Part shown: one piece after another, positions 53,001 through 64,000 of the stretch | Layout: the number at the start of each line of letters is the position of its first letter | Position numbering within the stretch: the first letter of the stretch is position 1 | DNA from: Steromphala cineraria | Taxonomy: Eukaryota > Mollusca > Gastropoda > Trochida > Trochidae | Assembly (NCBI GenBank): GCA_916613615.1 | Contig: OU744727.1 | Coordinates: 17,864,093-17,928,092 of the forward strand | Length of the DNA: 64,000 bases | Reading direction: 5' to 3' | Notes under the pieces: model-generated | The model's input: only the letters and a program-made list of their open reading frames with translations | What the model was told of the DNA's origin: nothing | The model's database searches: none | Translations under genes and position numbers: made by a program

Positions 53001-55130
53001 GATAAGAAAGAAAACTACGCTTTATAAAAATAAGTGTATGCTTTGATAGAAACTTTGCGAACCAAAACGTTTTGCAAAAATAAAATTATGGTATTTTCAT
53101 TTAGAAAACCAAATTAAATTATCCCATAAAATGATAGTTAATATGGGGAGTTTTGAAGTAAGTAATTCCATTCTTCCAACCATTAGTACCTATATTCAAG
53201 TTAAAAAGCAAAAGGAAAAGTTACACCACCATGTCCTTTCAATTGGCTAAATCTGGAAACACAAACTCAAATAAGGAGTTACGGTAATAGTTAACTGTAG
53301 TGACTCCTCGAAAGCAAGGAGAAGTGTTTGATAAATAGATTAACCTCAAAAGAATAGCATATCTATTTCAAAATCGTATTATACAGACTTTTTGTCAATT
53401 GTTGACTATTGTTTGTTGAAAATAGGGATGTTATTATAAAAACAAATGATCTTCATATTTTGAAAGTAAAACGATGGTTTGATTTTTTGAAGTCAAGTTG
53501 GTAACACTAACTTGTTTTTAATATCTGAAACCCAAAGTTTAGTTCTTAGTTTCATGACTCCAAATATACTTACAATTACATTCAGTAATAATCAAGTACC
53601 ATTGCATCCTTACCCTTAATTTCTTAAAATGTCAACATGAATGAGCATTCTTTAAAACCGTTGTTCACAAAAACCATATCTTGTATATCAAGCATGAAAA
53701 ATTCATAAATTCAAATCGTAACATTCTAATAGTATCACTTTTTAGTTTTGAATTTTGGGGGTGCTTAATTGTTTTTCAAAATGTATTTTTTTATTCTTGG
53801 TAGAGATTGTAATTTTAGAGAAATAAGCGTTTTTTGAAAGTTTACAAAATTTGTGAACATTTGGACAATTTACAAAGTTTAAATATACATGGACATATAT
53901 GAAAGTTTTGTAAATAATTATGGTCATGGGAATTTGTCAGCATCAATCAAAGCTTCGATTCTTTCTTGGAGTAATTTCGATTACAAAAATGAATAAAGCG
54001 TCTACATTAAGAAAGGTATACATATATCATACATGACTTCACATACATTATTAACATAACCTTTTTTTCTGCAAAGCCATTTGGGCATCAAATAAAATCT
54101 GTGTGATATAATCGTTTTTTGGAAATATCTGTGTATACATTCGGTTGACTCATCTACATTTTATTGAGAATAGAAGGTACATCTGAGGGTTTATGAAAAT
54201 AGCATGTTAGGAACATCACATACGTGCGCTAAAATACACAATGAAATGGACCCAGGAGTGCTGTAAAAGATGATAGCCTGTTTCCGAGTTCTTTTAGTAT
54301 CTAAGTGTTGTATTTATCTATTATCTTTACGCCTCAAAGCAGTTTTGTGTCTTTTGAATCAAATTTCACTCATAAACATGTCTTTGTAACTTAACCTACT
54401 AACAAGTCATTTACATTTTCCTGTTTGTCAGAAGTTGTCTTTAAGATATTATTATATTCAAGACTATCCTATCGTTACTTTCTATATTATTTTTCAAATG
54501 AGAACATGTTGCAACTGCTTACAAAATGGATTCCCGTTATCATAAAGGTTTGGAAAGTAAGATGCAATAAATAAATCCTTGGCGTTATCGACGTACAGGA
54601 GACGTAAGTGATATGGTTATTGAATAATTAGAAATTAATACCGAAGGTGAGTGAATATGTATGTCAAGAAAGCTACTCTGATCTCATCAATCAGAAACTT
54701 ATCAAAGGAATAGAGTTACAATGTTAGAATAACAGCCAATGAACTTGTAAGGCAAGGAAAAAAGGGTAACTAAAGAACCATGAAATATGTTATGTTATAT
54801 ATCAAAATGTGTAAGAAAATCAAATAACCAACAGTATCAGAACGACAGAAACAAGTTTTCCGTGGTTATCAGTGCTATGAAATGATTAATACCATCCGGA
54901 GAATCCTTTGGTCCAGTAACGTGTACAATGCTCTGACCAAAGACGACGACAAGGTCAGGGAAAACGGATATTAATAAAGGTAGATAGACTGGAATTATGA
55001 CAACAATTTAACAGTACATTTCTGTGCAAAATGTCTTCGTAATGTGTTCTTATTCAGAACTCACTATGTTTTGCTTCTTAAAATCGATTCTTGGTTTCAA
55101 ATTGGTGGGATGGTGGATCATAAAGAATGT
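53000..55130. other. AT-rich stretch, no gene seen
   Basis: No coding region, hairpin element or bounded repeat recognised. Confidence 0.55.
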
Positions 55131-56423
55131 TTGATCATTCGAGTGCTATATCAACGTAGCAACTAGAGATAGATGCCCATCGTTTAAGGGTTTCATCAAG
55201 CTACAACAACAATATGTTGTTCTATGGTGTAGATCACTGATATTTCCATATGTTTATAAGAAATGCTGAATAAATGGTTAAACATGAAAGTAAAGATCGG
55301 TGAAGTATGTGGTATAGATGTGTAGTATGGTGAAGTGCAAAAACACAAAGATGAGTAAGACACGTTAATAACACAGGTTGGAGATTTGCAATTTGTCAAG
55401 AAATATACACACAATCATTTTCGAGAATATGATGTCAGCTTTAACCTTCGGAGATGTTGTACTAGCGGTCAATCAAATATCATCAATCACATTTTTTGTA
55501 GGAACAATTTTGTCATGCAACTCCCAAGATACATGTTCATCACTGAATTGATTATTACTAGCTACTGAAGAGTGGAACTGTTTGAGTGGAATTAAGTTTA
55601 GTTTGTACACTTAGTGTACCTGCGTATTGCAGGGCAATTGGAATGGCTTTGAGACATTATGTCATCGTGAAAACGAAACAGAATTATATTTGTTCCTTTG
55701 CACTAAGCCAATGCACTTGTGCTGATTTGTTTCTCAGAAAGTCTATAGGGAATATCTGAATCGAACTTTAAAGAAAATCTTAATATAAAAAATATGACCC
55801 CTTCTGTCTATTCAACCACGCCAGACTTTGAAATCCTGCACCAGTGACCAGACAATACAAATGTATTCTTTGTTATTTTATGCATGAACAATGGGGATTC
55901 TTTGTCATTGTTGCTTGGATTATCTTACTGATGACCAAACTAAACCACAATTACATTACACGATGAACATGTCCATGTAGCCCCAAATCTTTTAGTGTTA
56001 GCTTTAATCAAAACAAAGATAATGTCATTTTGATTTTGGTTTGATATTAAAAAAAACAGTTATGTTGCGGTCTTTGTCAACATTTCATTTTTAAATCAAG
56101 ATTGTAAGATTGTAGTTTTAAATGGTTGTCACTCATATCAGGAAAGAGACTGCGTTTTTTTGTGTTTATAACACGCGAAAAGGTGAGTATGGCTCACTAA
56201 TACCCCCAACCGTGCATCCCTGACCAACTGAACTATTAAGAAGAATGAATGGTTTTTTTCTGCAATTGGTCAAAGTATTTTCTCATAAGACGTACGTACA
56301 TTACTATTTCGTGTAACTCTGCATCTTTTCTTCTCTCCATGAGGTAAAAGAAATGTGCGGAAAGTGAAAAGATTATTAGGATAAATAGTTTACCACAATC
56401 AGTCAGATAAAATCTGATATTTA

Positions 56424-57375
56424 ACTAGATTAGCGTTTGCGGGACACCGCAAAAGCAGAGCAGCCACGAAACTTTCGCCTTACCCTGTTCCGCCTTCTCC
56501 AAACCTCAGAATAATGGGCATTTTCTTGTGACCTTGACCTTTGACACGCAAGGTCACGCAATCAATGAATACATTTCATTAAATATATCATCAATGTAAC
56601 GAATTAAAGTGTAAAAAGTTAAAATGATCCATTTTCTCAATATATGTTGAACTTGCTGTGACCTTGACCTTTGAAAGTTCGTACCCGAAATATATATATA
56701 TATATACAAAAACTTCATAGCACAATTTTTTTTCAAGTTATCGTGTTTACAAGGAATGTTGTAGCTACTTTATAACTCTTGACCTTTGACCTTGAAAGTG
56801 AACATGTCATTGTAATTCCCGAGAGGTGTCAACACTTATACATGTTCATGAGTTCTAAAAAGCTTAATGGGATTAAGTTATATCCAAATTAGTTGCATAT
56901 TGCAATAACACAAATCTCATGACCTTGACCTTTGACCTTCAAGGTTACACAATCATTGAACATTTTTCATTGAGTATAACAATCATCTATTGATTAAAAG
57001 TGTTCATAGTTAAAATAAAGCATTTTCGCAAAACTATGCTAAAGTAGTGACCTTGCTGTGACCTTGACCTTGGACAGATTGTAGCGAAAACCTTTTCAAA
57101 ATTTTTTACTCTTCCAAGGATTATACATACCAAGTAAGAGCTTCATAACACAAAAACATTTCAAGTTACAAGGAATATTTTAGTGATTTTATAGCTCGTA
57201 ACCTTGACCTTTGACCTTGAAAGTGAACATGTCAAAATCGTTCCCCCGAAGTATTAGCAGTAAGTTATGAATACAAGTTCTGGAAAACTTAGTAAAAAAA
57301 AGTAATAGCCATTAGTATGAGCGCGGCGGCGGCGGCGGCGGAAACTCCACACACACTGAAAGCAGCCCCGTCCTT
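56424..57375 (-). repeat. Modular element, family 3, copy 2 (half-site rich)
   Basis: Inverse orientation to 18516-21196. It begins CTAGATTAGCGTTTGCGGGA, then CCGCAAAAGCAGAGCAGCC, and has (CGG)n at about 57322-57343 and CAGCCCCGTCC near the end. Nuclear-receptor-type clusters (TGACCTTGACCTTTGA) occur at about 56528, 56657, 56780, 56919, 57056 and 57198. No nested insertion. Confidence 0.8.
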
Positions 57376-57427
57376 ACTAAAAATGACTACCATTAAGAAC
57401 AAAACATGAACTATAGTTTCCTTTTAA

Positions 57428-57766
57428 AGGGGCAGAAGCACGTTTTTAGGGGGAACAAAAGGTGATGTCAGGAAAATGAAAAAACATGGTTCCAGTTGAA
57501 AGACTATGTATTGAAACTCAATTGAGCAGTAATAATTCAAACATATAACATCAAGTTTAGCCATGCGATTCATTTTTCTTACACAAAATGAATTAAAGGT
57601 GTTCACAATTTTAATGTTAATCTTCATACTTTGTACTCTGACTATGGATGATTGGCTTGTGTAATGAGATTTTTGACACTGTCAATATAATACATTTAGC
57701 ATTAACTTACAATTATCAGTGAAACATTTGAAATATAAAATTATCAAAAAACGTGCTACTGCCCCT
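57428..57766. mobile_element. TTAA-flanked MITE, family 1, copy 4
   Basis: AGGGGCAGAAGCACG to CGTGCTACTGCCCCT, 339 bases, with TTAA on both sides (57424-57427, 57767-57770). Same orientation as 26379-26721. Confidence 0.88.
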
Positions 57767-57939
57767 TTAAAGCTGCGTGGTCAATTCACGGAAACATTTT
57801 TCTTATTCAGAAAATAATTCAATTTGAGCGAATCCATTTTCACTCGGTATATCTAGATTCTTGAAGTGGACCTCTTTGTTTATGATACCTGTACATGTGC
57901 TTACGGAAGCAGATACAAGTATTTATATTTTAAACTTAC

Positions 57940-58054
57940 GGGAGCAAGAAATCGACAAGCCACAGGTGTTAATGTAACAATTAAGAAAGACAATGGCAGC
58001 TGTGTCTACCAATGTGGTTTGTTCATTAGCGAGACGATTCACAAGGTGTTTTTG
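57940..58054. other. Highly conserved 115-bp block, copy B
   Basis: Partner of 28848-28962. On the minus strand the block ends in a consensus donor (CCC|gtaagt, at about 57936-57941) that is destroyed in copy A. Confidence 0.6.
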
Positions 58055-61000
58055 CAGTGTTTGGAAGTTGTTCAACGCTAATGGGGAAAATACTTTAGGG
58101 ATCGCAAAACTATGCTGCTCTTTAAGTCTTGTGAAATCTACGTTCCAAAATGTCAAAATTAGGATTTTTTATTCACTATCGTCCAGCTTTATTGTAAAAC
58201 AAGGTTACCTTTTGCAACTTAATGTTTGTCATTTCTTTTTCTATATTGTTGTCAACCCCAAAATTATGAAGTGAGTATGAATATATTAATTTTATTTTTG
58301 TTTTCATCTATCATTTCATTTGATTTTATTCATTTATCATTTATTATGTTTAGTGAAAGCTGTTTGATGTGATTGATGTATGTTGTGTGCAGTTGATAAT
58401 ACATGATAAATAGTTTAGTCAAAATATTATTTCTTTGCATATTAATTAAATAACAATTACTATCCTCAACTTGTTGACACTATATATTTAATTAATTCAA
58501 CCCGTATTTGAAGAAAAAGAAGCATCTACGTTAAAGGACACAGATAAAATCATCCCATGAACCTTTCATTATTAATTTGTGTCTTTAAAGTTGAAGTCAT
58601 GAGAATGAGAATATGTGTTTGGCTTTAGTGTTACTGAGTAAGTATAATGTTCTCTACGCTATATCATGCACAGGAGATACATTTTGATTCACATTGCAGA
58701 TAAGTTATGCCTTTGATTATATATCATTTATGACTTGTTTCCGTGCCTATACATAACATAACTATAATGTACAATTGAGTTGATACATGTTCCTTTCAGA
58801 ACTAGCAACATGTCGTGACAAAGATGTTTATCTAGTACATTATTTTATCTCCAAGTAACATAACAGCCATTACATACTCAATGATGTCTGTTTCATAGAT
58901 GACCGAATCGATTCTACTTGAAAAAAAAATCATAGCACAACACAGAGTATAGGAAGAATATAGGAATTCCTGTACATTATGTTTAGCTATCATTGAGTCA
59001 CAGTAGTTCAGGGAGTTCTTGACGTGACTCTGACCATAAGATCAAAGAGATCACGAGGGGAATAATCTTTCTTTGTAAAGATTACCTCTTTTATCACTTT
59101 CTCAAAACGAATGTGTTAAGTCTACTGAATGAGGAATGATGCTTGAATTGTGTTAGTTGTCTGTTTCTTTTTATTTCGCTGTAAGCATGCTCTGACTGTA
59201 GAAATTTGCTTTGCAAAATGTTATTATATTAAAGGTTTATACAATTCCCAATTACTACTTTCTTTTACAGTTAACATATTTGTTCGATGCTATCTTTGTG
59301 ACAGTGACACGTTTGTAATCGATATGGTTATCCATCATAAGGATGGTTGGATGAAAGAGCTTCATTATTAGTAATGCCTGAATTGTATGTTTTCTTCATT
59401 TCATTAGTTCATTCAGATTTAATGAACGCAACGATAAAGTGAGACTATTAAACTGATATGTAATCACGCTTTTTTGATGTTTTTAAGTCCTTAAGAATAA
59501 TAAATGACATTTAAAAGCAAATAGATAAATGCAAATGAAACAATTTACGCTATCATTTCATTCCTGTATGTTTATATAATGCTTGCATATCTAAAATACT
59601 TCCGCCCAAAGTTGATCCCTTCACATAACAAATAGATCATTTGTTGTATCCGTAAATCTGTCAACTAGCCAATGCCTACATATATTGCTAAAACCAAATG
59701 TTTTTCTTTCTCTAAAATTCACATTTTCAATATTTGTGGCTATTAAATGTGCATATTTTCAGTTCATGTAGGAAGAAAGCCTTCATGCAAAATATTTTAC
59801 ATGACTGTAGATTATGTAAAGATCAAGAAAATATTGATGTAATCGAATGTGTTGAAAATGTTGAGATTGCTTTTTTGCTTTTTTGAAAAAACGATTTACA
59901 GCGATTAAAGAAATGATAATAGTATTTTTATAAGGTTTTCCAATTGCTGGAATAATCTTTATTTATTTTTTAATGGGAGAACAAACAGATTCTTCCTATT
60001 CTTTGTCACATTAGCCTTTAAAAAACTTAAACAAATGATCAAACATGGCAAACTAATCTATCCACCCAATTCTAAAAGTTTAAATGTATATGGCTTTATA
60101 CATAGACATACATCAGGGTTTTTCTCCCTCTGTATAGCCATTATTGGTTATAGACAATTTGAAATTTACACACGACACCAATGCAAGATATTTACAGAAA
60201 ACCTATTGTCCTTTTTTTATATCAATTTGATTTAAAAAATTCAATGTCAAATACCAATCACCAAGAGGAACTTTGGGTGTTGGAGACAAATGAAAAGAAT
60301 CTAAACGAAGATTAATAAATTAGTAATTTATATCACCTTTCCAATGATCAAACAGTAGCTTCACTACACTTTACTACATACATGCATGGATAAGCAGTCT
60401 AAGTATATGTGTGTTTCTCTTTCTCACTAGCCCGAAGGCTATTGATTATCTGATATACTACCTGCATTCATTTGAAGAACTTGTTTGTTCAGGAAGTTGT
60501 TATTTACATTGAAGGAACCTTCAGACAGTACTGGGAAACATGTCTTTTGAATTAAACTGAAATAAGAACTATTTTCGGCCAAAGAATAAATATAAATCAC
60601 TGTCTGTGGTATCAATAAAAGAGTCTGGATAAGATTTATGTCTGCAAACAAACGTTGTGACCTATTGCTGCATACATTCAGCATGTCTTCTATGAAAGGT
60701 TAATGGAAAGTTAAAAACATACCCTCCTCTATCTATGATAGCACAACCTGAAACATTTTACACTTTCTTGCTCATTGCGGCTTTTACCTTTATAAGTGCA
60801 AGAATTCAAGTTTAGCATGTTGATGTTTGTCACTCTTGAAATACAGCAGAATTGTGTTGGCAGAGCAGTAATGCTGTGGTGTATCGTAAAAACATATGTT
60901 ATGTTTGAAAGGAGCTCTACGAAAAATAAATATTTCAAATATTTCTCATCACAAGGACAGTTTACTTCCTATTTAAACCCAAAATAAATTAAGGACCTCC

Positions 61001-61199
61001 TTGAGTTTTCAGAGAGAAGTGTGTAACTTCGTGGAAGTATGCTATGAGACCGATTAAAAGAAGATAATTAAAACCAATTTTTATTTAGAGAACAATGATT
61101 TGGTCATTTGCAAGAGAAGTTTGTTATCGTGTGGGCACTAAAAGTGCATGAAAATAAAGAGGGAAATGGACATGGAATTCATCCGAAACAAATCAATGT

Positions 61200-62069
61200 T
61201 TAAGTATTGTAACAACAAGCTCTTGTTGTGTGCCTACCAATCAAAGCAACCTCAATAAAGTGGATCAGTGTTTCAAGAATCACAAAACATGTGGTGCCAC
61301 TACGTGCGTGAATATCTGCAGACACTCTTCTTGGCATACCATTAACCAGGTTATTTAATTGTTCCATCGGTATCCGCTGCCACTCATTGTGAAGAGCGGC
61401 CACCAGTTCCCTCAGGTTATTTTACCAGACGATCCATTCTTAATACCAACGACCCACAATGTCCCACACATGCTCGATTTGGTTCAATCAGGTGACATTG
61501 CTGGCCATGAATTCATGTTATGCCATTATTTTCAAGATAATGGTCTAAAGGAAGTGAACGATGGGACTCGGCATTGTCGTCCATGATCAAGGATCTTGTT
61601 GCAAGTTTGTGGTCATCGTATTGATCAATAATTACAGGATCCAGAACCTCCTGAATGTAGCGAACACCTGTGAGTGAACCATCCATATGCGGGCTGGGCC
61701 ATCAACAGCATACAGGAGGAAACGACTTTCGTCGGTCCAGTGTACTCTCCTCCATGATCTCAGGTTCCACCTCGGCCTGTCCACAAACCATAACCGTCGC
61801 TCATGTCTGTGTTGATTAGTGAGCATTGGACGCCAGGTGACCCTTCTGGTCCTAAATCCGGCAGCTTTGAGGCGATTTCTCAAGAGTTTTGGTTGCTCAA
61901 TCGGCGATGAGGTAACCATACTCGTTTCAGATGGGTGCTTGAAGCAAACGACAGGCTTTAACATGTCGTAACAGAGCTCTTTCCTCCTAGGGCGATGAAG
62001 CCCAATCATCTGCCATCTCAATGCATTTGAAATTCTCCTTCGTGCCATTGTCATTGAGAAGTCAAACAA
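61200..62069 (-). pseudogene. Tc1-type transposase pseudogene
   Basis: Minus strand. Segments in order: LLRNRLKAAGFRTRRVTWRP (end of DNA-binding region), RRVHWTDESRFLL with the first catalytic Asp, IMDDNAESHR with the second, a diverged LNPIE..W motif, and the C-terminal EWQRIPMEQLNNLVNGMPRR (61400-61330). Stops and frameshifts separate them, so it is inactive. Present only in copy B, between blocks matching 38640 and 41550 of copy A. Terminal inverted repeats were not identified. Confidence 0.85.
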
Positions 62070-62845
62070 GTGGTAATGAAGTCAGAACCCATCCTTAAAT
62101 ACCCAATACTTTGATTGTTTGAAACTTTTGTTTGCGAAACACATGGATGATGACCATTCAGATTATGCAAAGAAGTTTCATTTTTTTATCTTGATAACAA
62201 GGAACCCCTTTTCATCAAATTTTAATTCAATTAAGGGTTGCTGCTGATTCCACTCTCACAATGTATATTTCATCCCCACATCACTGTTTTCAGAGGCATG
62301 TTGCCAGAAGGTTCTTTTTTATCATGATACAAATTAGGATCCATTTTCAAAATAAGTCAGTTATTAATTATGATGAAACGTCATCAGGTAAAATCATGGT
62401 TGATAAAAACTTGAAAATGCAACTAGTGATATACCGACTTAGAAATATTTTGACTTCAATAAAGTCAAAATAAGAAAACAGAAACAAAATAGCAAAATCA
62501 CAGGTGTGTTATTAGTCTCAATAGGAAGACTGTTGTAGCATTTGGTATACTTGATTCGACACCACCACCAAGACGCACCAGTCAATGGTACTACTCGAAT
62601 TGAAAGGTTCCTCTTTTAATGACCCAATCATATTGACTCTTCCCCTACAGTTCATTAAATGGTTTGGTCTTAAAAGTCATGACTTACTTCAAAATGTCTC
62701 CTTCCAGTGGGTGTTGAGGACATCACATTTTAGATACTGTATTTAAGATACTGTAATATATACTGTAGGTGCATTCAGTTTGGCTTTACTTACGAAAATT
62801 TCTTACGACCTATCTATCCATGATAAATAGTGTTGACCGTATTAA

Positions 62846-63348
62846 AGAGACACAGAGTATGTTGATAGGATCAGATCAGATAGGATAGATGTCAAATTTT
62901 GAAATCGATGTTATTACATCAAGAACCACTAACTGTTTCTGAAAATAACAGGTTAAAGGTCAATCAGTACATAAGAGATAAAATACGGCCATTCAAAGTC
63001 GGGATTTTGATCGAAAACCGGACAATGTGGCTCAAGTGGCGCGCGCAAATTCGCCAAACGAAATTTTGAAACCTTGTCATAAGCTGACAGGAAGATATAT
63101 TCGATTCGATAGTGTTTATTAGGTATTGTTACTAATAGGAAGATTAATTGGATGCATAATTTCGAATATTAAACGTATTTGAGATGTCTTCTTGATTTTC
63201 CCATAAAATCAAGCATTTTAGAGATATTATGCATAAATGGATTATATTTTCAAGTCCAGTGATGGGATATGAACTTCATTCAACATATTAGATATTTTGT
63301 AGGTTATCAAAACCAAATAAAATATTAAGAAAGATACTCTGTGTCACT
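62846..63348. mobile_element. TTAA-flanked MITE, family 2, copy B
   Basis: Termini AGAGACACAGAGTAT and ATACTCTGTGTCACT, flanked by TTAA (62842-62845, 63349-63352). Interior closely matches 42004-42464 with about 40 extra bases. It lies at a different point of the duplicated unit: the copy A site (GACCATATTTAGG, about 42649) is empty. Confidence 0.82.
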
Positions 63349-63465
63349 TTAATGAACAGTTTGATGATGCATCAGCTGAGGTTTGTCACTAATTGAAGTA
63401 ATGAAATTAGATTATGAAAGCAGACACACAAAACCTGCCACACCACATTTGAACAAGTTCAAATT

Positions 63466-63790
63466 AGGGTGAGTGAGTGAGTGAGTTGGTGTTTAACGTG
63501 TTTTGAACAATATTTCAGTTATTAAACACGTGGATGTTGCCATCCAAAAGAGAGTAGATAGATCAGGGAGAAAGGGATCGAAAGGATGAGAGAAAAGACG
63601 GAAAGAAAGGCATAGTGAGAGATAGAAAAGCAGGTTTTAGAAGGACTCACGTTTGGTCTGGCTTCTACCCGTCGACCTGTCCAGCTTGGGTGACCCTACC
63701 AGGAGCATGTAAGCTCCAGCTGGCATAGCTCTCGGGGTTGTCGAAGCACACAAACCACCACACCACGTTAAGGTAATGAGTCCAGTGGTG
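63466..63790 (-). repeat. SINE-like dispersed repeat, minus strand
   Basis: Read on the minus strand: a segment with CAGCTGGAGCTTACATGCTC and GGTAGGGTCACCCAAGCTGG, then GAAATATTG, CGTTAAACACCAACTCACTC and a (CTCA)n tail at 63466-63485. The tail and GTTAAAC...ACTCACTC end match molluscan SINEs. The 91-codon frame here is not a gene. Confidence 0.55.
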
Positions 63791-64000
63791 GTCAAATTAG
63801 GGAGAAGAGTCTTACAGTGGGTGTTCTTCGTAGTGTGAACAATATCACTGGCAAATGTTACGTGTCCTTCAAGTGCATTTGTAGCTTTTGAGGCTTCCTG
63901 TGTTGAAAGCACAAGGATCTCCTACCGACTCTTCAGTAACAGTGCTTCAAAATAAAAGTACTTCAAATAACTTGTTATTTTCATATTGATACCTTTCAAT

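Larger units (their letters stand above)
55140..64000. repeat. Segmental duplication, copy B (continues past window end)
   Basis: Collinear partner of copy A (22330-43000; block list given there). It lacks copy A's non-LTR element, GTCGCA-rich transposon and GGGGGCATAG remnant, but holds its own insertions: family 3 modular element, TTAA MITEs and a Tc1 relic. Confidence 0.8.

Noticed and set aside
61359..61586. 75-codon plus-strand frame
   Set aside because: Antisense of the Tc1 transposase pseudogene's catalytic and C-terminal region.
63637..63912. 91-codon minus-strand frame
   Set aside because: Covers a SINE-like dispersed repeat and a block of the segmental duplication; no domain.

Overview
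The window is eukaryotic, AT-rich and intron-bearing. Its repeats suggest a mollusc, most likely a bivalve: a SINE tail ending in (CTCA)n, modular hairpin/microsatellite/tandem-core elements resembling bivalve 'pearl' or Helentron-associated elements, CR1/L2-like retrotransposons with a GDIHxNPGP motif, Tc1 and pogo/Tigger relics, and many MITEs. This assignment is inference; no species is named.

Region 1 (1-17.8 kb, + strand) holds the one clear host gene: the 3' part of an AMPA/kainate-type ionotropic glutamate receptor subunit. Twelve exons (from base 3, stop at 16611) join in consistent phase to 636 residues: end of the amino-terminal domain, linker, complete ligand-binding lobes S1 and S2, pore, membrane segments M1-M4 and a short C-tail. 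Upstream exons lie before the window. Ligand-binding residues and the [10 protein letters not shown] gate are intact, but the pore Q/R-site position is methionine. Its introns carry a CT microsatellite, a 5'-truncated RNase H-bearing retrotransposon, MITEs, foldbacks and three modular tandem-core elements.

Region 2 (18-64 kb) has no convincing host gene. It is made of (a) modular elements, one family (18.5-21.2 and 56.4-57.4 kb) full of AGGTCA / TCAAGGTCA nuclear-receptor-type half-sites; (b) a degenerate tandem duplication, copy A about 22.3-43.0 kb and copy B about 55.1 kb to beyond the window end, with fragments of a possible third copy near 52-53 kb; and (c) insertions that came after the duplication and differ between the copies. 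These include an intact 1107-codon non-LTR retrotransposon with a 13-bp target-site duplication, a GTCGCA-rich terminal-inverted-repeat element, two MITE families flanked by TTAA, and Tc1 relics.

Between A and B, at 45.37-48.81 kb, lies a decayed pogo/Tigger element. Its protein order is helix-turn-helix, DD35D transposase, an OTU-like cysteine-protease domain in the transposase frame, and a PHD-type zinc finger. Repeated GGGGCAGGTTGTAAC boxes sit near both ends. The OTU insertion, the methionine at the receptor Q/R site, the half-site-bearing repeats and the empty-site evidence from the duplication are the points most worth following. No tRNA, rRNA or CRISPR array was seen.
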